Source of the DNA: Cyclobacteriaceae bacterium
GTDB taxonomy: Bacteria; Bacteroidota; Bacteroidia; Cytophagales; Cyclobacteriaceae
NCBI GenBank assembly: GCA_025808415.1
Contig: CP075525.1
Coordinates: forward strand, 3,705,501 to 3,769,500
DNA length: 64,000 nt
Direction: 5' to 3'
The number at the start of each line of letters is the position of its first letter. Position 1 is the first letter of the stretch. Both the position numbers and the translations under genes were made by a program. The notes under the pieces are model-generated. The model saw only the letters and a program-made list of their open reading frames with translations. It was not told the origin of the DNA and made no database searches. Shown in pieces: positions 1 through 8,326 of this stretch.

Positions 1-99
1 TCTAATTCAGGTTGTGGATTGTCGTGCCAGTGTGGTAACTTAGAATTCCTATTTAGTTTTCGATCTCCGGTAATTACGTTTAACACTAAATTCCTTTTT

Positions 100-558
100 A
101 TGGCAATTTTCAAACTTCATGTAAATGGTAAAACCCGCGAAGTAGATGTTGCACCCGATACTCCTTTATTATGGGTATTGCGTGAATCGCTCGATCTGGC
201 AGGAACCAAATTTGGTTGCGGTATTGCCCAATGTGGTGCTTGTACGGTTCATCTTGATGGTGAAGCTGTGCGATCCTGTGCCATGCCCATCTCGGCCGTA
301 GGCACGGGTAAAGTTGTTACCATTGAAGGGCTGTCAGAAAAAGGAGATCATCCGGTGCAAAAGGCATGGGAAGAAGTTGACGTGATGCAATGCGGATATT
401 GCCAGGCCGGCCAGATTATGTCGGCTGCTGCCCTGCTCAAGAAAAACCCGAACCCCAGCGATGAGGAAATTTTTACAGCGATGAATGGAAACATCTGCCG
501 TTGTGGTACCTATGTGCGCATACGCGAGGCTATCAAACAAGCCGCAGCAATAAGCTGA
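100..558 (+). CDS. (2Fe-2S)-binding small subunit of a molybdenum hydroxylase (isoquinoline 1-oxidoreductase alpha-like)
   Basis: A 152-residue ferredoxin-like electron-transfer subunit of the xanthine oxidase family. Two cysteine sets are visible: Cys40, Cys45, Cys48 and Cys60 form the plant-ferredoxin [2Fe-2S] site, and Cys98, Cys101, Cys133 and Cys135 form the second C-terminal cluster (motif MQCGYCQAGQ). The length matches the IorA family. An in-frame ATG lies upstream at 19, but homology begins at MAIFKLHVNG, so I place the start at 100. There is no signal peptide, whereas the partner encoded 32 bp downstream carries a Tat signal, so this subunit is probably exported as a folded passenger (inference). 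It should pass electrons from the molybdenum site to an acceptor. The substrate cannot be deduced. Confidence 0.93.
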   Translation: MAIFKLHVNGKTREVDVAPDTPLLWVLRESLDLAGTKFGCGIAQCGACTVHLDGEAVRSCAMPISAVGTGKVVTIEGLSEKGDHPVQKAWEEVDVMQCGYCQAGQIMSAAALLKKNPNPSDEEIFTAMNGNICRCGTYVRIREAIKQAAAIS

Positions 559-590
559 TCGGTTCCGGTTAAACCCTTAAATCTCACACC

Positions 591-2798
591 ATGGAAATTG
601 TAAAAACACATTTTAATAGAAGATCTTTTATAAAAGTATCGGCTGCTGCCGGTGGTGGAATCATGATCGGCTTCAACTGGCTGATGTCGTGCAAACCCGG
701 TGATGAAAAACCGGGACAACTGGCCTTGCCCGATGAGTGGTTCGATATGAATGCCTATTTGAAAGTTGGCAACAATGGCGTTGTTACCATCTTCTCGCAA
801 AACCCCGAAATAGGCCAAAATGTAAAAACCGCCATGCCCATGATTGTTGCCGAAGAGTTGGACGTTGACTGGGGTAACGTGATGGTTGAACAGGCTCCTC
901 TAGATACAAAAAAATTCAAACGCCAGTTGGCGGGCGGAAGCCAATCGATACGCCAGGAATGGAAAGCCTTGCGCACAGCAGGGGCAACCGCCAGGCGCAT
1001 GCTGGTTGAAGCCGCAGCCCAACAATGGAATGTTCCGGTAAGTGAGCTTCAAACCGAAAACGGCATTATCAAAAATGCATCAGGCAAATCCATTGGTTAC
1101 GGAGAAGTTGCCTCGCTTGCCGCCACGTTGCCAGTGCCCGAAGAAGTTCAGCTGAAAGCAATAAAAGATTTTAAACTCATTGGCAAGCCAACAAAAAATG
1201 TTGATGGCAAAAAGGTAATAAAAGGCGAACCCGTATTTGGCCTTGACATTAAGCGCGAAGGGATGCTCATTGCCATGGTTGCCCATGCACCGGCTTTTGG
1301 TATGCGGCCAAAATCAGTAGATGATCGTGAAGCACGCGCACTCCCCGGTATTAAAGATGTATTCATCATCAACTCATTACCGGAAGGCATTGAGCGGCAA
1401 TGGTCGGATGTAAATGCTTTTCCCGAATTAGTGGTGATGGTAGGCAATAGCACATGGGAAGTAATGAAAGCAAAGAAAGCCCTGAAGATTGAGTGGGAAG
1501 CCACCTCAAAACTGGAAAACACCGATGAGTATGAAAAGGCTTTATCCGAACTATTGGAGAAAAAGGCTGACACACCGGCACGCAAAGACGGCAACCCCGA
1601 TGAAGCATTCCGGAAGGCAGCGAAAGTAGTGGAGCGCACCTATAGCGCACCCTTTCTGGCGCACAATACCATGGAGCCTATGAACTTCTTTGCCCACGTA
1701 ACGGCCGACAAAGCTGAGTTGGTGGGCCCTATTCAAACACCTGAACAATTGCGCACAACCGTTGCACGCGTACTCAGTTTGCCTGAAGAAAACGTAACGG
1801 TTGACATGACCCGCCAGGGCGGGGGTTTCGGGCGTAGGCTTTACGGACATTTTGGTGTTGAAGCAGCCGTTATTTCCAAGCGCGTAAATGCACCGGTTAA
1901 ACTGGTATATACCCGCGAAGATGATATTTCACAAGGTACTTACCGCCCGGCCTACAAGGTTAAGTACTCGGCCGCGCTGGATAAAAACAATAACCTGGTT
2001 GGGTTGAAAATACGGGGCGCAGGCATTCACGAAAGCCCGGTGTTTGCCAATCGCTTTCCGGCTGGTACTGTTGATCACTACCTGGTTGAAAACCATTCGC
2101 TGGATTCAAACATTACCACAGGTGCCTGGCGGGCGCCACGCTCAAACTTTATTGCCGTTGCCGAACAAAGTTTTTTGGATGAAGTGGCCGAAGCTGCCGG
2201 AAAAGATCCGATTGATTTCCGGTTGGAACTGCTGGAACGCGCCCAAACCAAACCTGTAGGCGAGCGCAACGATTACGATGCTGCGCGTTATGCCGATGTA
2301 CTTAAACTGGTGCGCCAAAAATCAGGTTGGACAGGAACAAAGAAAGATGGCGTAAGCCGTGGGGTATCGGCCTACTTTTGTCATAACTCATATGTTGCCC
2401 AGGTTGTGGACCTCACCATGCAAGGCACTAAACCCGTTATTCAAAAAGTGTGGTGTGCAGCCGATTGCGGCATTGTGGTAAATCCTGAAGGCGCGAAAAA
2501 TCAAATGGAAGGCTGCGTGGTGGATGGCATAGGACATGCCATGTATAGTGCCATGACTTTTAAAGAAGGCGTGGCCGATCAAAGCAACTTTCACAACTAC
2601 AAACTGATACGGAATGGCGAAGCGCCCCGAGAAATTGAGTGTTTCTTTGTTGATAACGGCATTGACCCAACAGGATTAGGTGAGCCCGGTTTACCACCCG
2701 TAGGTGCAGCATTGGCCAACGCGTTGTATGCCGCAACCGGCAAACGGTTAACCACTCAACCTTTTGCCCAGGCCGACCTGACGATTGAACGAATGTAA
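591..2798 (+). CDS. Molybdopterin-binding subunit, xanthine dehydrogenase family (isoquinoline 1-oxidoreductase beta-like)
   Basis: A 735-residue catalytic subunit of a two-subunit molybdenum hydroxylase. The N-terminus is a twin-arginine signal (Arg10-Arg11 in NRRSFIK, then a hydrophobic stretch), so the folded enzyme is predicted to go to the periplasm. Family motifs include GGGFGRR near residue 415, GAWRAPRSN near 515, and GLGEPGLPP, where Glu698 is the expected catalytic base. The length fits IorB-type subunits, which bind molybdopterin cytosine dinucleotide and need no FAD subunit. The XdhC- and MocA-type genes downstream supply cofactor maturation. Isoquinoline is only the substrate of the founding member. 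Aldehydes or N-heterocycles are equally possible here. Confidence 0.93.
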   Translation: MEIVKTHFNRRSFIKVSAAAGGGIMIGFNWLMSCKPGDEKPGQLALPDEWFDMNAYLKVGNNGVVTIFSQNPEIGQNVKTAMPMIVAEELDVDWGNVMVEQAPLDTKKFKRQLAGGSQSIRQEWKALRTAGATARRMLVEAAAQQWNVPVSELQTENGIIKNASGKSIGYGEVASLAATLPVPEEVQLKAIKDFKLIGKPTKNVDGKKVIKGEPVFGLDIKREGMLIAMVAHAPAFGMRPKSVDDREARALPGIKDVFIINSLPEGIERQWSDVNAFPELVVMVGNSTWEVMKAKKALKIEWEATSKLENTDEYEKALSELLEKKADTPARKDGNPDEAFRKAAKVVERTYSAPFLAHNTMEPMNFFAHVTADKAELVGPIQTPEQLRTTVARVLSLPEENVTVDMTRQGGGFGRRLYGHFGVEAAVISKRVNAPVKLVYTREDDISQGTYRPAYKVKYSAALDKNNNLVGLKIRGAGIHESPVFANRFPAGTVDHYLVENHSLDSNITTGAWRAPRSNFIAVAEQSFLDEVAEAAGKDPIDFRLELLERAQTKPVGERNDYDAARYADVLKLVRQKSGWTGTKKDGVSRGVSAYFCHNSYVAQVVDLTMQGTKPVIQKVWCAADCGIVVNPEGAKNQMEGCVVDGIGHAMYSAMTFKEGVADQSNFHNYKLIRNGEAPREIECFFVDNGIDPTGLGEPGLPPVGAALANALYAATGKRLTTQPFAQADLTIERM

Positions 2799-2843
2799 TC
2801 TTTCAATTTTTGTGTAGACGCCATTAAAAAAATAATAGTAGCA

Positions 2844-2896
2844 TTGCCAGACTGAGCCTGTGAAGGTCAATTTCATCGTCAGGCTCAGCTTGGCAA
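2844..2896. repeat. REP-like imperfect hairpin, core CTGAGCCTG
   Basis: The arms 2844-2860 and 2880-2896 are inverted copies of 17 bp with two mismatches, separated by 19 nt. The core CTGAGCCTG recurs in the hairpin at 22678-22731, with TGCCAG to its left in both copies. It sits between the hydroxylase and cytochrome genes of one apparent operon, so it could stop, slow or stabilise the transcript. There is no T-run after the stem, so it is not a classic terminator. Confidence 0.75.
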
Positions 2897-2914
2897 ACCA
2901 AACGTGTTGTTAAG

Positions 2915-3355
2915 ATGGCTTCTAAGGCTTTGACTTACATTATCCTGTCATTACTTGCTGTTTTAATAATCCAAGGTTGCGGTCAGCCTGACCGTAATGC
3001 TTCAAACAAATTCACGAACTACTTCCGGCAAGGGGAACAACTTTATGTAAAACATTGCAGTAATTGCCACCAAATCAATGGAAACGGGTTAGGCAGGGTT
3101 TATCCCCCATTGAACAAATCAGACTTTATAGAGAAGAACTTTGATCAGGTACTTTGCCTGATGCGGTATGGAATGGAAGGCGAATTGATTGTAAATGGCG
3201 TGCACTATAATCAGGCAATGCCCGGTGTTCCCAACCTTACCAATTTGGAAATCGCCCAGCTCGCCACCTACATTTACAATGCTTGGGAATACCAGCGCGG
3301 GCTTGTTGACGTTAAAGAAGCAGATAAAATTTTGAACGCATGTGCACCCCGGTGA
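2915..3355 (+). CDS. c-type cytochrome lipoprotein
   Basis: A 146-residue mono-haem cytochrome c. The N-terminus has a hydrophobic segment ending in the lipobox IIQGC (Cys22), predicting a lipid-anchored periplasmic-side protein. The haem site is C48-S-N-C51-H52, and Met102 in NQAMPG is the likely second axial ligand. It follows the molybdenum hydroxylase subunits by about 115 bp, so it is a plausible electron acceptor taking electrons from the hydroxylase to the respiratory chain (inference from order). The 3' end overlaps the next gene by 4 bp (GTGA). Confidence 0.9.
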   Translation: MASKALTYIILSLLAVLIIQGCGQPDRNASNKFTNYFRQGEQLYVKHCSNCHQINGNGLGRVYPPLNKSDFIEKNFDQVLCLMRYGMEGELIVNGVHYNQAMPGVPNLTNLEIAQLATYIYNAWEYQRGLVDVKEADKILNACAPR

Positions 3356-4128
3356 AAAAGATTGATTATCGAAAATACTTTTTGTGTCTTGCGTTTCTCT
3401 TTCCAACACTGGCTTATACACAATATGCCAACACCTTTGAAGAAGGTTTGGCCTTGGAAAAAGCTTTCAAAACTGAACAGGCTTTTGAGAAATATGAAAG
3501 CGTTATAAAGGAAAATCCTACGCATACCAAAGCGTATACCCATGCCAGCCGTATGCTATCAAATATGGGCGGCCGTTTACCCATGACTCAACTGGATGAG
3601 AAACGAAACTACCTGGAAAAAGCGCGCAGGTATGCCGAGAAAAGCATTGAATTAAACCCTGCTGACCCGGATGCCCGCCTGGCACACATTATTTCGCTGG
3701 GCTTGCTTTCGGAGATTTCAAGAAACCCGCGTGAAAAAGTGTTGGATGCAAAGCTCATTCATGGAGAAGCAAAAAAAATAATTGAGCTCGATTCGCTTTA
3801 CGGGGAAGCCTATTTTGTGTTGGGCAAATGGCAACTGGAATTATCGCGCCTTAACTGGCTGGAATTACTGGCCTGTAAATTATTGTTTGGAGGTTTGCCG
3901 GAAGACATCTCAAAGAAAACCTCGCTTGAATACTTCAACAAAGCTTTATCCATTAACCCGAACAGCATTTTGTATTTGTTTGGCCAGGCCTCAGCGTATG
4001 CCGATTTAGGAGAAAAAGAAAAGGCAATTAAAGTATTGCAACGTGCACTAAAACTGCCCTTGGCCGAACCGGATGATGAACAACGGAAAGAACGCTGCAG
4101 GAATTTATTGAGCACACTTCAGAAATAA
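3352..4128 (+). CDS. Secreted tetratricopeptide-repeat protein
   Basis: About 258 residues. The N-terminus is a typical signal peptide (MKKIDYRKYFLCLAF, ending LAYTQ) if translation begins at GTG 3352, which overlaps the preceding stop codon as GTGA. An ATG at 3340 would add four residues (MCTP). Helical TPR-like units are visible, including an N-terminal unit around EKAFKTEQAFEKYESV, a middle region with YGEAYFVLGKWQLELS, and a C-terminal unit with NSILYLFGQASAYADLGEKEKAI. No catalytic motif is seen. Its place between the cytochrome and the cofactor-maturation gene suggests an assembly or scaffolding role for the periplasmic hydroxylase, but that rests on position alone. Confidence 0.82.
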   Translation: MKKIDYRKYFLCLAFLFPTLAYTQYANTFEEGLALEKAFKTEQAFEKYESVIKENPTHTKAYTHASRMLSNMGGRLPMTQLDEKRNYLEKARRYAEKSIELNPADPDARLAHIISLGLLSEISRNPREKVLDAKLIHGEAKKIIELDSLYGEAYFVLGKWQLELSRLNWLELLACKLLFGGLPEDISKKTSLEYFNKALSINPNSILYLFGQASAYADLGEKEKAIKVLQRALKLPLAEPDDEQRKERCRNLLSTLQK

Positions 4129-4152
4129 ACTCCCTGAAATTTACATAAGAAT

Positions 4153-4187
4153 AATCTGCGGGTATCAGCGAAATCTGCGGGAACCAG
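4153..4187. repeat. Low-complexity direct repeat (AATCTGCGGG units)
   Basis: AATCTGCGGG occurs at 4153-4162 and again at 4172-4181, a 19-bp period, with similar filler between (GTATCAGCG and GAACCAG). It lies just after the TPR gene. A small perfect palindrome follows at 4198-4212 (CTAAAC, CAC, GTTTAG). No coding sequence covers either element. Confidence 0.55.
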
Positions 4188-4270
4188 TAAAAGAAATCTA
4201 AACCACGTTTAGGGATGCAATCATCATAGGATATTGTTTGATTCCATTGTATTTTCACTTAACAGAAACC

Positions 4271-5437
4271 ATGAAAGAACTAAAAACCATAGTGGAAGCA
4301 TTCCGAAAAGTTGATTTTTCCCAACGGAAGGCAGCATTGGCTACCGTGGTAAAAGTAAGGGGCTCATCCTACCGAAGCCCCGGGGCGCGCATGCTCATCA
4401 CCGATGATGGAAAATGGGTAGGCTCCATAAGCGGAGGGTGCCTGGAGGGTGACGCGCTGCGCAAAGCCCGGCAAGTGATGACGGATAATCAACCGATGAC
4501 GGTTACCTACGATACCCGCGAAGAAAGTAATCAAAACCTGGGCATTGGATTGGGCTGTAATGGGGTAATCGATGTTTTGATTGAGCCTGTTTCAAATGAA
4601 AACAAAAATACAGTAGAACTCTTTGAAACCATTATTGCACTGAATGAGCCGGTAGCTTTTGCCACATGTATTGCCAACGAATTTGCAGGTGAAAAATTTG
4701 TACTGGACAACAGTAAAAATGTGCTTGCAAAATTCTCTTCCAATCAACTCAATGATTTTGTTGCTAAAGATTTAAAAAGCGTGTTTGAAAACCACAGGAG
4801 CGAAACAAAATTCTTTGGCGACTACGAAGTATTTATTGAACTGATCCAGCCCAGCATTAACCTCATCATTTTTGGCGGGGGGTTCGATGCCCGGCCGGTA
4901 AGCACCATGGCAAAGGCGCTGGGTTGGGATGTTCAAGTTACCGATGAATGCGTGGCCCACATTGCACCTGTTTTTTTCCCGACTGCAGATAAGTTGTCCC
5001 TTTGCCAGCGCGAATTTATCGATCGCAATTTTGTGATAACACCTTATACAGCCTGTGTATTAATGTCGCATAATTACGAATACGACCGTGACGTTTTAAA
5101 AAAAGTAATCGTTACTGAAACACCCTATATAGGTATTCTCGGTCCGCGTAAGCGCTTCGATAAAATGCTGGAAGAGTTTAAACATGAAGGCTTTGAATTA
5201 ACCAACGAACAGTTTCATCGCATTCACTCCCCTATTGGTTTAGACATTGGCGCTGAAACACCGGATGAAATTGCACTGTCCATTTTAGCCGAGATTCAAA
5301 GTAAATTTGCCAACCGCTCAGGGGGATTCCTGAAATACCGGTCTGGTCCCATCCATCATCGCGACAAAAAAACAGATCAGATTTTTAAACAGGTTTTGCT
5401 CACCCATTCGGAAAGTGCACAGCAAACAAACGGATAA
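4271..5437 (+). CDS. XdhC/CoxI-family molybdenum hydroxylase maturation protein
   Basis: A 388-residue XdhC-type protein. In characterised members it binds the molybdenum cofactor, promotes its sulfuration and delivers it to the apo-hydroxylase. The N-terminal XdhC/CoxI domain is seen in RGSSYRSPGARMLI and GSISGGCLEGDALRKA. The C-terminal half holds a Rossmann-type segment (LIIFGGGFDARPVSTMAKAL) typical of XdhC_C. The ATG at 4271 is preferred over one at 4238 because family homology begins at MKELKTI. It is followed after 9 bp by the MocA-type gene, so the two are probably co-transcribed and serve the hydroxylase at 100-2798. Confidence 0.92.
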   Translation: MKELKTIVEAFRKVDFSQRKAALATVVKVRGSSYRSPGARMLITDDGKWVGSISGGCLEGDALRKARQVMTDNQPMTVTYDTREESNQNLGIGLGCNGVIDVLIEPVSNENKNTVELFETIIALNEPVAFATCIANEFAGEKFVLDNSKNVLAKFSSNQLNDFVAKDLKSVFENHRSETKFFGDYEVFIELIQPSINLIIFGGGFDARPVSTMAKALGWDVQVTDECVAHIAPVFFPTADKLSLCQREFIDRNFVITPYTACVLMSHNYEYDRDVLKKVIVTETPYIGILGPRKRFDKMLEEFKHEGFELTNEQFHRIHSPIGLDIGAETPDEIALSILAEIQSKFANRSGGFLKYRSGPIHHRDKKTDQIFKQVLLTHSESAQQTNG

Positions 5438-5446
5438 TCATTCAGC

Positions 5447-6064
5447 ATGATTCCAATGCAGCACAACGCAATTACCATTATTGTTCTGGCCGCGGGTTCC
5501 TCTTCGCGCATGGGTCAGCCCAAACAATTAATACAACTTAATGGCTATTCGCTTCTCGAACATGCCGTACGTATCGCTAAAAATTCCAGAGCCGATCAGG
5601 TTTTGGTTGTAGTAGGCAGTGATGGAGAAAAGAACATCGAGGCCATTAACCATTTAGCCGTTGAGGTTGTAATGAATCATCAGTGGAAAGAAGGTATGGG
5701 TAGTTCATTAAAAACCGGACTCATCGCCTGCCTGGAAAAATTTCCGCAAACCCGCGCTATTGTAGTCTTAGTGTGCGATCAACCCCGTGTAACTACCGAT
5801 CATCTGAATACCCTGATGAACACTTACACACAAACACACAGCTCCATTGTGGCTTCGCGCTACGCATCCACAGTTGGGGTCCCTGCTGTTTTTGATAATT
5901 TCCTGTTTCAAGAGTTACTAAACCTACCCAACAATCAGGGCGCAAAAAATATCATACTAAACCATCAAACAAACCTTGTGGCCATTGATCTGCCGGGGGG
6001 TGAAATTGACCTGGACACCCCCGATGATTTGAGACGCTACCGCGAACAACTTAAGCTTACCTGA
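5447..6064 (+). CDS. Nucleotidyltransferase, MobA/MocA family (molybdenum cofactor cytidylyltransferase-like)
   Basis: A 205-residue NTP transferase. The signature LAAGSSSRMGQPKQL near the N-terminus is the nucleotide-binding loop, and VLVCDQPRVT gives the metal-binding Asp region. MocA enzymes join CTP to molybdopterin to make the cytosine dinucleotide form used by IorAB-type hydroxylases, and the gene neighbours fit this. MobA (GTP-specific) is a less likely alternative because it normally pairs with DMSO-reductase-type enzymes. A second ATG at 5456 would remove three residues. The stop is followed by a new promoter at 6083-6112, so this is probably the last gene of the operon. Confidence 0.9.
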   Translation: MIPMQHNAITIIVLAAGSSSRMGQPKQLIQLNGYSLLEHAVRIAKNSRADQVLVVVGSDGEKNIEAINHLAVEVVMNHQWKEGMGSSLKTGLIACLEKFPQTRAIVVLVCDQPRVTTDHLNTLMNTYTQTHSSIVASRYASTVGVPAVFDNFLFQELLNLPNNQGAKNIILNHQTNLVAIDLPGGEIDLDTPDDLRRYREQLKLT

Positions 6065-6082
6065 AGCGCTAACCCATAACAC

Positions 6083-6112
6083 TTGTTCATTGCAGCGCGA
6101 CCTGTATCTTTG
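6083..6112 (+). promoter_or_regulatory. Bacteroidota-type promoter (TTG, 19 nt, TATCTTTG)
   Basis: TTG at 6083-6085, a 19-nt spacer and TATCTTTG at 6105-6112 match the phylum consensus TTG-N19-21-TAnnTTTG exactly. The start codon of the next gene is only 7 nt past the -7 box, so the predicted transcript would have almost no leader. Confidence 0.75.
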
Positions 6113-6119
6113 ACGCTTT

Positions 6120-8237
6120 ATGAAATTGATTGTTTTGTCGTTGCTGCTGATAGGTACAGTTCAGCAGGCTTTTTCCGACTACTATTATACATTTACCGAA
6201 AACGGAAAGGTTGGGCTTAAAAATGGGCAAGGTACCGTACTCGTACCGGCCCAATACGATGCCTTGGGCTGGAGTAATGGCCAGTTTTCTGTAGTGGAAA
6301 ACGTTACCGGTTATAAACTAAACGATCAGTGGGGATTAATCAGCATTGCCAACCAGCAGGTTACCAAACCGGTTTACAATTCTTTAATTCCCGCTCCACC
6401 AAATTTATTTATTGCCAGTAGGCAATCGTCCTTATCGTTACGCATCAGTACAGGATGTATCAATGCCTTGGGTAAAATCATTATCCCCTTTCAATATGCC
6501 GGCATGAGGATACATAATTCGCGTGCCGTTGTATATACCTTGGATGGTGGCGTATTGAAGTACGGGCTCATTGACCTTAATCACAAGCTGTTGATCCCTC
6601 AGGTTTACCAAAACATTTACCCGTTGGGCAGTTTGCGTTTTGGCGTTCAAAACTTTCAACAGAAAACAGCTTTGTTTTCAGAAAACGGAAAACAACTAAC
6701 CCCTTTCGACATCGATAGTCTTTCACCGCTTCAGAACGACCTTGCGGTTATCTATAAAAATGGAAAGCAGGGATTAATGAACCGCGAAGGCATGGTCATC
6801 CAGGAGCCAACCTTCCGTGAAATTAAACTTAACGGAGGTATTGCATCGGCACGCCTGTCGAACGAATGGCACATTCTTAGCGCCAGCAGCACCTTGATAA
6901 AAAAAATTGAGGCCGACTCCTTACTGCCAATCGGCAAAAGCCGGGTTAAACAAATAACAACCGCAGGAACCCGGCTGTTAGATGTTGACTTCAATACGGT
7001 TGGTGTAGAAGTAGTTTCAAAAATCCAAACCTTTCACCAAGGCCTGGCGATATTCTCCAACAAAAATCTGAAGGGGGTATTGAAGGAAGACGGATCGGTT
7101 TTATTACCGGCCGCGTTTCAGCAGGTGTTGCTTGGCCCTGATTATATTATCACCAGAAGCCAAAACCTGGGCAAAGAATTTTCAACGTTATATTCCCTTG
7201 ACGGAAAGCCGCTAACGCATAAATCTTACGATCAAATAGATGCCTTTAATGGGTCATTTTACCCGGTGAGGAAAAATAACTTCTATGGTGGCGTAGATCG
7301 ATATGGTAAAGAAATCATGGCTTGCACCTATGATAGTGTACTGAGCGTTTACGAAGATTTAGCAGTAGTCAAATTTCGTGGAGCCTATGGCATTATTAAC
7401 CTAAAGGAAGAGTGGAAAATTACCCCGCAGCCCAACCGGTTAAAACTTTTAAACCACGATCGTTATTTCGAATTCACCGAAAACCTAACGTTTCTAAAAT
7501 CAATTGATGGAACAACCATTTATTTTACCAGTAACCCGTTTGAACTGGACGGCAATACCCTGATTGAAACCATATCCACCGGGGGAAGGTGGACCATCAA
7601 TTTAAACGGGCAGATCATCCATCGTGAATTGCCGCATCACGAGCATAACGAAGAAATTTTTCCATCCAGTGAAGGCTTGCGTGGTATTAAAAAGAATGGA
7701 AAATATGGTTTTATCGATGACCTGGGCCGGCTCCGCATTGCCAACCGGTATGAGGATATTCTACCCTTTCAGGAAGGACTGGCCGGTGCCAAAATCAGGG
7801 GTAAATGGGGGTACATAAATAAAGAGGACAAAATCGCTATTCAACCGGTTTTTGATGAAGTGAACTCCTTTAACAACGGATATGCATTAGTGAAGCAAAA
7901 CAATAAGTACGGTCTTTTACAAAGCGATGGAAAACTGGCTCTGGAAATAAGGTACAACCAGGTAACGGTTCAGGAAAACGGTCGCATAAAAATTTCTTCC
8001 GATACTGGGGTTGGCCTGAGCGATGCACATGGTAATATGTTGCTTCAACCCAAGTACGATTCTATTGACGATCTTGGCAATGGGTATGTTATTGTAAAAC
8101 AAAATAACCAGTACGGTTTAGTAACCCTGCAAGGCATAAGCACCATTCCGCTTCATTACGATTTACTTCTTTTTGAGCCGGAGCGAAACGTTTATTTTGG
8201 GTTAAGGAAAAGCGAATTCCGGGAATTGAAATTTTGA
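6120..8237 (+). CDS. WG-repeat protein, secreted
   Basis: A 705-residue protein with an N-terminal signal peptide (MKLIVLSLLLIGTVQQAFS) and many WG (KWG) repeats through its length. Each is a short beta-rich unit of the form GKxGLxxxxGxxxxPxxYDxI. Clear copies include NDQWGLI near residue 70, KQGLMNREGMVIQEP near 220, KYGFIDDLGRLRI near 530, KWGYINKEDKIAIQP near 563 and KYGLLQSDGKLAL near 597. Such proteins are probably repeat-built binding surfaces, but no specific function is established. It stands alone, with its own promoter upstream and a bidirectional terminator downstream. Confidence 0.88.
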   Translation: MKLIVLSLLLIGTVQQAFSDYYYTFTENGKVGLKNGQGTVLVPAQYDALGWSNGQFSVVENVTGYKLNDQWGLISIANQQVTKPVYNSLIPAPPNLFIASRQSSLSLRISTGCINALGKIIIPFQYAGMRIHNSRAVVYTLDGGVLKYGLIDLNHKLLIPQVYQNIYPLGSLRFGVQNFQQKTALFSENGKQLTPFDIDSLSPLQNDLAVIYKNGKQGLMNREGMVIQEPTFREIKLNGGIASARLSNEWHILSASSTLIKKIEADSLLPIGKSRVKQITTAGTRLLDVDFNTVGVEVVSKIQTFHQGLAIFSNKNLKGVLKEDGSVLLPAAFQQVLLGPDYIITRSQNLGKEFSTLYSLDGKPLTHKSYDQIDAFNGSFYPVRKNNFYGGVDRYGKEIMACTYDSVLSVYEDLAVVKFRGAYGIINLKEEWKITPQPNRLKLLNHDRYFEFTENLTFLKSIDGTTIYFTSNPFELDGNTLIETISTGGRWTINLNGQIIHRELPHHEHNEEIFPSSEGLRGIKKNGKYGFIDDLGRLRIANRYEDILPFQEGLAGAKIRGKWGYINKEDKIAIQPVFDEVNSFNNGYALVKQNNKYGLLQSDGKLALEIRYNQVTVQENGRIKISSDTGVGLSDAHGNMLLQPKYDSIDDLGNGYVIVKQNNQYGLVTLQGISTIPLHYDLLLFEPERNVYFGLRKSEFRELKF

Positions 8238-8275
8238 AGGAGTTGCTTACTCAAAACAAATTACTACTAGAAACA

Positions 8276-8309
8276 AAAATGCCGGAACAGTGCCCGGCAT
8301 TTTCTTTTT
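8276..8309. terminator. Bidirectional rho-independent terminator
   Basis: A perfect 10-bp stem (8276-8285 with 8294-8303, AAAATGCCGG and its complement) encloses an 8-nt loop. It is flanked by a T-run on the plus side and an A-run on the other, so it works in both directions. It lies between the convergent WG-repeat and flotillin genes. Confidence 0.9.
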
Positions 8310-8326
8310 AATTGATCAACTTACAA

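Noticed and set aside
1148..1639. A 163-codon open frame on the minus strand inside the hydroxylase large-subunit gene.
   Set aside because: It is opposite a well-supported gene, has a low-complexity Ser/Phe-rich translation and no domain pattern.
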